Shown: positions 60,406-64,000 of the stretch, one piece after another
Layout: each line of letters begins with the position of its first letter
Position numbering within the stretch: the stretch's first letter is position 1
Assembly: GCA_035561515.1 (NCBI GenBank)
Contig: DATMXP010000045.1
Span: 28,625 to 92,624, forward strand
Direction: 5' to 3'
Origin: Terriglobales bacterium
Lineage (GTDB): Bacteria; Acidobacteriota; Terriglobia; Terriglobales; Acidobacteriaceae
DNA length: 64,000 nucleotides
The notes under the pieces: generated by a model
Databases searched by the model: none
Told to the model about the DNA's origin: nothing
Seen by the model: the letters and a program-made list of their open reading frames with translations, nothing else
Translations under genes and position numbers: made by a program

Positions 60406-60820
60406 CGGCAACTTCACCATCCTTTGTGTCGACGACGAGGCCACCCCGCTATATTTCCGCAAGCTGGTGCTCGAAAAGAATGGCTTCCATGTGCTCACCG
60501 TTCCGTCTGCGATGCAGGCCATCCAGCTTCTCGCCAACACGCGCGTCGATCTTGTGCTCTCCGACATTCTTATGCCGGAAATGCCAGGTACCGAACTCCT
60601 CCAGCGCCTTCGGAAATCGCACCCCAAGCTCCCCATCATTCTTGTTTCCGGCCTCAACGAAGTTCCTCCCGAGGCCGCTCAGGCCGATTTGTTTATCAGC
60701 AAGCTCGAGGGACCCATCGTCATGTGCGAGAAGATCAGACAGGTTCTACAGCAACATCAGAGTTCACACGAGACGGGCAGCGCAAACGCAAACGCCTCTT
60801 CGCAATCCGCAGCCCTGTGA
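60398..60820 (+). CDS. Single-domain response regulator
   Basis: A 140-residue receiver protein without output domain. CVDDEATP forms the acidic pocket, the phospho-acceptor is in DLVLSDILMPEMPG, followed by the ILVSG switch and a terminal SKLEGP in place of the usual KP. It starts with GTG at 60398, with GAGG 5 bases before it, and overlaps the kinase end by 8 bases; an earlier start would overlap far more. The last 25 residues are Ser/Ala/Gln-rich. It probably relays phosphate between the two kinases and an unknown target. Confidence 0.9.
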   Translation: MDNGNFTILCVDDEATPLYFRKLVLEKNGFHVLTVPSAMQAIQLLANTRVDLVLSDILMPEMPGTELLQRLRKSHPKLPIILVSGLNEVPPEAAQADLFISKLEGPIVMCEKIRQVLQQHQSSHETGSANANASSQSAAL

Positions 60821-60825
60821 TACTG

Positions 60826-60840
60826 TATCGTAATACGATG
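60826..60840. promoter_or_regulatory. Palindrome ATCGTA-A-TACGAT upstream of the winged-helix gene
   Basis: A perfect 6+1+6 palindrome at 60827-60839, 40 bases before the next start codon. The 15-base context equals that of the tolB-proximal site except at the centre. It is a possible operator, perhaps for the neighbouring winged-helix-like protein. Confidence 0.4.
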
Positions 60841-60878
60841 TATCTTCCGGCTCTTGCCGGATGTAGCTTCGGCCAGGC

Positions 60879-61262
60879 ATGACCGACGAGAAACGCAGAG
60901 CAAAAGTCGACCAATTCATCGTCGAGCAAATAGATAGCGTTCCCCACCTGGAAGCGCTGCTCCTGCTTTGGAACAGTCGTCCCAATCCGTGGTCTTCGGA
61001 ACGAATGGCCCGTGCTCTGTACGTGCGTACCGATGTCGCCTCTAAAATCCTCGCCGGACTCGTCCAACGCGAGCTCATCGTGGCCGACGACGATTCGTTC
61101 CGTTGCGAAGAACATTCTCCCGAAACTAGCCAGTTACTCGGCGATCTCGACGCCATTTACCGGAAGGAAGTCGTCCGCATTTCATCCATAATTCATTCCA
61201 AGGCCTCTGCCGGTGTCAGGGATTTCGCCAAGGCATTTCGCTTTACGAAGGAAGACCAATGA
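60879..61262 (+). CDS. Small winged-helix-like protein of unknown function
   Basis: A 127-residue, mostly helical protein. The middle (PWSSERMARALYVRTDVASKILAGLVQRELIV) reads as a winged-helix DNA-binding unit, with recognition helix VRTDVASKILAGLVQ and a short wing. The C-terminal LLGDLDAIYRKEVVRISSII could be a dimerisation helix. It follows the response regulator after a 58-base gap with a palindrome and overlaps the next gene by 4 bases (ATGA). It may be the transcriptional output of this kinase cassette; no named family is certain. Confidence 0.75.
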   Translation: MTDEKRRAKVDQFIVEQIDSVPHLEALLLLWNSRPNPWSSERMARALYVRTDVASKILAGLVQRELIVADDDSFRCEEHSPETSQLLGDLDAIYRKEVVRISSIIHSKASAGVRDFAKAFRFTKEDQ

Positions 61263-61522
61263 TGGCCGCAGCCGTCTACATACTCGGTGCTTTACTGGCG
61301 CTCCTATGTGCGCTCCTGTTGTTGAGGGGTTACCTTCGCGGACGCCAGCGCTTGCTCCTCTGGAGTGGCCTCTGTTTCCTCGGCCTTTCCATTTCCAACG
61401 TGCTCGTATTTTTTGACCTTGTCGTCCTTAGGGAAGGACCCGACCTTTACCTCGCACGCCTCATCACCGCTGCAGTCGCCATGTTGCTCATGCTCTACGG
61501 GCTCATCTGGGAGGCCGCATAA
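61259..61522 (+). CDS. DUF5985-type small membrane protein (first)
   Basis: An 87-residue protein with three predicted helices: VYILGALLALLCALLLLRGY, LLWSGLCFLGLSISNVLVFF and LITAAVAMLLMLYGLIWE. The layout fits the DUF5985 family, whose function is unknown and whose genes often come in pairs. It is coupled to the winged-helix gene by an ATGA overlap and to the next gene by TAATG. It may act as membrane sensor or anchor for the soluble kinases, by inference from position only. Confidence 0.82.
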   Translation: MMAAAVYILGALLALLCALLLLRGYLRGRQRLLLWSGLCFLGLSISNVLVFFDLVVLREGPDLYLARLITAAVAMLLMLYGLIWEAA

Positions 61523-61788
61523 TGATGGTCCTGGAATCTTTCCTGCTCGGCGTGGTCGCAACCGCTTCATTCACCGCGGCTATGTTCTTCCTCAAGTTCT
61601 GGAAACAAACGCACGATCAACTCTTCCTCGCCTTCGCCATCGCTTTCGCCATCGAAGGCTTCAACCGCTGCGCCATCCTTATGCTCGACAAACCCAACGA
61701 AGGCAGTCCCCTCATCTATGTCGTGCGCCTTTTCGCCTTCCTCCTCATCCTCGGCGCCATCCTCAAGAAAAACTACGGCCACCGCTAG
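61522..61788 (+). CDS. DUF5985-type small membrane protein (second)
   Basis: An 88-residue protein with three helices: SFLLGVVATASFTAAMFFLKFW, QLFLAFAIAFAIEGFNRCAIL and YVVRLFAFLLILGAILKKN. It is distantly similar in layout to its neighbour and matches the DUF5985 pattern more closely (FLKFWKQTHDQLFLAFA). It starts in the stop of the first DUF5985 gene and ends the kinase operon. No function is known for the family. Confidence 0.85.
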   Translation: MMVLESFLLGVVATASFTAAMFFLKFWKQTHDQLFLAFAIAFAIEGFNRCAILMLDKPNEGSPLIYVVRLFAFLLILGAILKKNYGHR

Positions 61789-61804
61789 CTTCCGTCGTGG
61801 ATCT

Positions 61805-61874
61805 GGGTGGCGTAGACAGTGGATATGTGGCACAGATATTCCTGTTCGTGCCAACGAGCGGCACCTCGCCACCC
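61805..61874. repeat. Nested palindromic intergenic element
   Basis: Outer arms GGGTGGCG (61805-61812) and CGCCACCC (61867-61874) enclose inner arms TGGCAC (61828-61833) and GTGCCA (61848-61853). It looks like a structured intergenic repeat unit. No second copy is present in this window. Confidence 0.45.
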
Positions 61875-61896
61875 TACCACTGCTGTTCACGAAAAA

Positions 61897-61921
61897 TAAC
61901 CCGGGACCTAGTCCCGGGTTA
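61897..61921. terminator. Bidirectional terminator hairpin
   Basis: A perfect 11-bp stem TAACCCGGGAC/GTCCCGGGTTA (61897-61907 with 61911-61921) has a 3-base loop, with AAAAA before it, giving a T-tract on the minus strand. It lies between the convergent DUF5985 and epoxide hydrolase genes. The core is shared with the hairpin at 5634. Confidence 0.75.
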
Positions 61922-61974
61922 TGCATCACCCCTCAGCCACCGATTGAGGCAAAGAGGCCCAACCGGATTAAAAA

Positions 61975-63222
61975 TCAAGCTGCCGATTTCGCCGCGGTCG
62001 AGCGAAGCGACCTGAAGCCTGTACGGACCTCCTCTGAAAATAGCTTCGGCTGCTCCCAGGCTGCGAAGTGGCCGCCCTTCTCAAGCTTGTTGAAGTGGAT
62101 CAGTTTGGGATATGCCCGTTCGGCCCAGCTCCGTGGAGCGGGATAGAGTTCGTCAGGAAAAACGCTCACGGCTACGGGGACAGAGACTCCTTTCACGTTG
62201 AAGTACCCTTGGCCCCAGTACTCCCAGTAAAGACGGGCGCCGGACAGCGCGGTATTCGTTAACCACGTGATGGTGATGTTATCGAGGATATCGTCTCGCG
62301 TAAGACCCTCCGAAATCCCATCGAACACTCGTGTGATCAGCGCATAGCTGCGCGCATCGTGATCAAGGAAATACGCAGCCAACCCGATCGGTGAGTCTGC
62401 AATTCCATAAAGCGTCTGCGGTCGCAATCCCATCTGGTAGCCGTAGGCGATTCCCTTTTGATATACGAACTGCAAACGCTCGTAAGCGATCTTCTCGTCG
62501 GCTGACAAACCCGATGGCGCCGGAGTTCCGGAGAATGCCGCTTGATCAATCTCAGTCGGAAAGATGCCAGGCATGTTGGTATGAATGCCAAGCAACTCCG
62601 GAGGCGCCTGCTTGCCCATCAAGTCGACGATTACCGCGCCCCAGTCACCGCCCTGTGCCACGAATTGCATATACCCTAGCCGCTTCATCAGCAGCACCCA
62701 GGCACGAGCGATGCGGTCGGGACCCCAACCGGGCGCCGCAGGCTTACCCGAGTATCCATAGCCAGGCATCGACGGGATCACCACATGGAAGGCATCCGAC
62801 GCTTTTCCGCCATGCGCAGTGGGATCGGTCAGTGGCTCAATGATCTTCAATTGCTCCACCACGGAGCCAGGCCATCCGTGCGTCACGATAAGCGGCAGCG
62901 CATTCTCGTGCTTCGAGCGCTGGTGGATGAAATGGATGTCTAGGCCGTCAATTTCAGTGATGAACTGCGGATACTCGTTTAGTCGCGCCTCGCACTTGCG
63001 CCAATCGTATTCCGTCGCCCAATAGCGGGCCAGCTTTTGCATTGTTGCAAGCTGCACCCCTTGGGTTTCATCCCGCACCGTCTCCTTATCAGGCCACCTG
63101 GTCGCCTGAACGCGGCGGCGAAGTTCTGTCAGATCTGTTTCGGGAACGTTCATGCGGAACGGACGGATAGCCGCGTTATCTGCTGACTTGCTGCTTTGTG
63201 TCTTTGCGCTGGTCTGACTCAT
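61975..63222 (-). CDS. Epoxide hydrolase, N-terminal EHN-domain type
   Basis: A 415-residue alpha/beta hydrolase of the microsomal-type epoxide hydrolase group. The N-terminal EHN segment (FRMNVPETDLTELRRRVQAT, then ARYWATEYDWRKCEARLNEY) precedes the catalytic domain with oxyanion motif HGWPGS (115-120), nucleophile Asp193 in GGDWG and the late histidine in KGGHFAAWEQP. It hydrates epoxides to diols; the natural substrate is unknown. AAGGAG stands well before the ATG at 63222, so the longer upstream frame is rejected. A 7-bp hairpin (63288-63315) lies in its leader. Confidence 0.92.
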   Translation of the reverse strand: MSQTSAKTQSSKSADNAAIRPFRMNVPETDLTELRRRVQATRWPDKETVRDETQGVQLATMQKLARYWATEYDWRKCEARLNEYPQFITEIDGLDIHFIHQRSKHENALPLIVTHGWPGSVVEQLKIIEPLTDPTAHGGKASDAFHVVIPSMPGYGYSGKPAAPGWGPDRIARAWVLLMKRLGYMQFVAQGGDWGAVIVDLMGKQAPPELLGIHTNMPGIFPTEIDQAAFSGTPAPSGLSADEKIAYERLQFVYQKGIAYGYQMGLRPQTLYGIADSPIGLAAYFLDHDARSYALITRVFDGISEGLTRDDILDNITITWLTNTALSGARLYWEYWGQGYFNVKGVSVPVAVSVFPDELYPAPRSWAERAYPKLIHFNKLEKGGHFAAWEQPKLFSEEVRTGFRSLRSTAAKSAA

Positions 63223-63708
63223 TTTTTGCTCCTTCACACACGACCGAGCGTGTACGTCGAAACCGGATGCATCGGCGCATCGGGTTACGGCTGAGAAACT
63301 TCGTCTCATCAGCCGAAGATGAACGAAAGGGGCTTCTGCATTTACATCGAAGAAGTCCGCTGCCGAACACTTCGACCATCGATGGTGAGCTGTGTTAGTG
63401 CAACAGCGGACGAGGTTTTTGGACCTCTGTCGCTGGCACGAAGAGGGACCCCACAAGTGCGCAGTAGTATACACATCCTCCCAACCGAGATCACCCGCTA
63501 GCAGCGGCTTTTAGTGGGATGGGCACCTTGACTGATGTGACAGAGCCAAGCGTAAATGAACTGTGCGTATCAGCCGATCCCATTTCGGGAAAACAGATGT
63601 CAAGGGGGTCCACACCTCCATTTCGACGCAAGTTCCTGATTTAACGGCAAATATAAATTTCAGAACTTTGGCATGTTGCCCCCACCCAAATTGCTATCCT
63701 AAAAATGT
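63223..63708. other. Non-coding stretch upstream of the epoxide hydrolase gene
   Basis: Nearly 500 bases without a supportable gene. It holds a hairpin CGGCTGA/TCAGCCG (63288-63294 with 63309-63315) in the epoxide hydrolase leader and a minus-strand TATACT (63466-63471) that could be a -10 box without a clear -35. Base composition shifts to AT-rich after about 63640. Confidence 0.5.
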
Positions 63709-63746
63709 AGGTGGTGAAAGACGAGTTTTCCGTCTTCACCACCTTT
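63709..63746 (+). terminator. Strong hairpin, terminator or leader element
   Basis: A 14-bp stem with one bulged A, AGGTGGTGAAAGACG with CGTCTTCACCACCT (63709-63723 with 63731-63744), has an AGTTTTC loop. Only TTT follows, and no plus-strand gene lies upstream, so it may be a structured leader or part of an intergenic repeat rather than a gene-end terminator. Confidence 0.5.
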
Positions 63747-63776
63747 CGCATTTGTTTGCTTTTTTGTTTTGCCGAC

Positions 63777-63801
63777 GACCAACGACTAAGGACCAACGAC
63801 T
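63777..63801. repeat. Direct repeat GACCAACGACT, two copies
   Basis: GACCAACGACT occurs at 63777-63787 and 63791-63801, separated by AAG. It lies between the hairpin at 63709 and the AT-rich repeat cluster. Confidence 0.55.
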
Positions 63802-63849
63802 TGCTTTACCGAAAAATCGACGAACTGAGGAACTGATGAACTTGTAAGC

Positions 63850-63990
63850 CCTTTGTTTTCATATATGCGCTGTCTAACTCCTTTGCTTTCATATACACAT
63901 TCTCCATATATGAAAACAAAGGACTTATAAATCCTTTAGAATCATATATGTAGAGCCCGACGCTCGCGTAACCGCTTTGTTTTCTTATAC
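63850..63990. repeat. Cluster of five AT-rich 17-18-base repeats
   Basis: Copies of CCTTTGTTTTCATATATG are found at 63850-63867 (exact), 63880-63896 (three differences), 63905-63922 (exact, inverted), 63933-63950 (three differences) and 63974-63990 (a few differences). The two exact copies are inverted and could pair into a long hairpin. No reading frame covers them. They may be operator sites for a gene to the right of the window or part of a dispersed repeat family. Confidence 0.7.
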
Positions 63991-64000
63991 GAAGGCAAAA

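Noticed and set aside
61975..63474. Longer epoxide hydrolase frame starting at 63474
   Set aside because: The 84 extra residues are unlike the family, and an AAGGAG ribosome-binding site stands right before the inner ATG at 63222.
63563..63847. 94-codon plus-strand open frame
   Set aside because: It runs through the strong hairpin at 63709 and the GACCAACGACT repeats, has no domain, and its composition changes along its length.

Overview
The window is GC-rich bacterial DNA with dense, operon-like coding, a Gram-negative envelope gene set (Tol-Pal, CcmABCDE, signal peptides and a lipoprotein) and a complete squalene and hopene pathway. The gene mix (HpnCDE, Shc, HpnA and HpnG beside IspH; Tol-Pal with an Ig-like domain inside Pal; DUF5985 proteins; a cysteine-type CcmE) suggests an Acidobacteriota member of the Terriglobia/Koribacter type. 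That assignment is inference from gene content only. No rRNA, tRNA, insertion sequence, prophage or CRISPR array was seen.

Layout. Positions 1-5.1 kb: minus-strand housekeeping genes (exported fragment, TPR protein, transketolase, ThiC), with rho-independent terminators behind the TPR, transketolase and ThiC genes. 5.2-10.4 kb: cytochrome c maturation. ccmE stands alone, then two unrelated minus-strand genes, then a ccmA-ccmB-ccmC-ccmD operon that runs into a lone Opp/Dpp-type permease gene. 10.4-17.1 kb: single genes (DoxX, saccharopine-dehydrogenase-like protein, zinc ribbon, methyltransferase, patatin, Nudix, metallophosphoesterase), with a candidate small RNA or attenuator at 15.7 kb. 17.2-22.7 kb: beta-oxidation operon fadN-fadA-fadE. 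22.8-24.8 kb: htpX and a MoxR ATPase. 24.8-35.1 kb: minus-strand hopanoid operon ispH-shc-hpnA-hpnG-two zinc dehydrogenases-hpnC-hpnD-hpnE. 35.3-37.5 kb: exported DinB-like protein and RecN. 37.7-42.9 kb: tolQ-tolR-tolA-tolB-pal-cpoB. 42.9-51.3 kb: small 2Fe-2S protein, two short hydrophilic proteins, MalQ, a YihY-type membrane protein, a MacB-type permease, an ArnT-like glycosyltransferase and AsnB.

51.7-61.8 kb is the most striking part. It is a signalling operon headed by a 2104-residue soluble hybrid histidine kinase carrying eleven exact 92-residue HAMP modules in tandem, in the style of fungal Nik1 kinases. Next come a REC-PAS-PAS-PAS kinase, a single-domain response regulator, a small winged-helix-like protein and two small DUF5985 membrane proteins. 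Most junctions overlap. A convergent epoxide hydrolase follows, and the last 800 bases are non-coding with hairpins and a cluster of short AT-rich repeats.

Main points for a second look: the HAMP array and its cassette; CcmE with cysteine instead of the heme-binding histidine; two dehydrogenases inside a hopanoid operon that lacks hpnH; a palindrome shared by tolB and the winged-helix gene; the repeat cluster at the right end; and the promoter-plus-hairpin unit at 15.7 kb.
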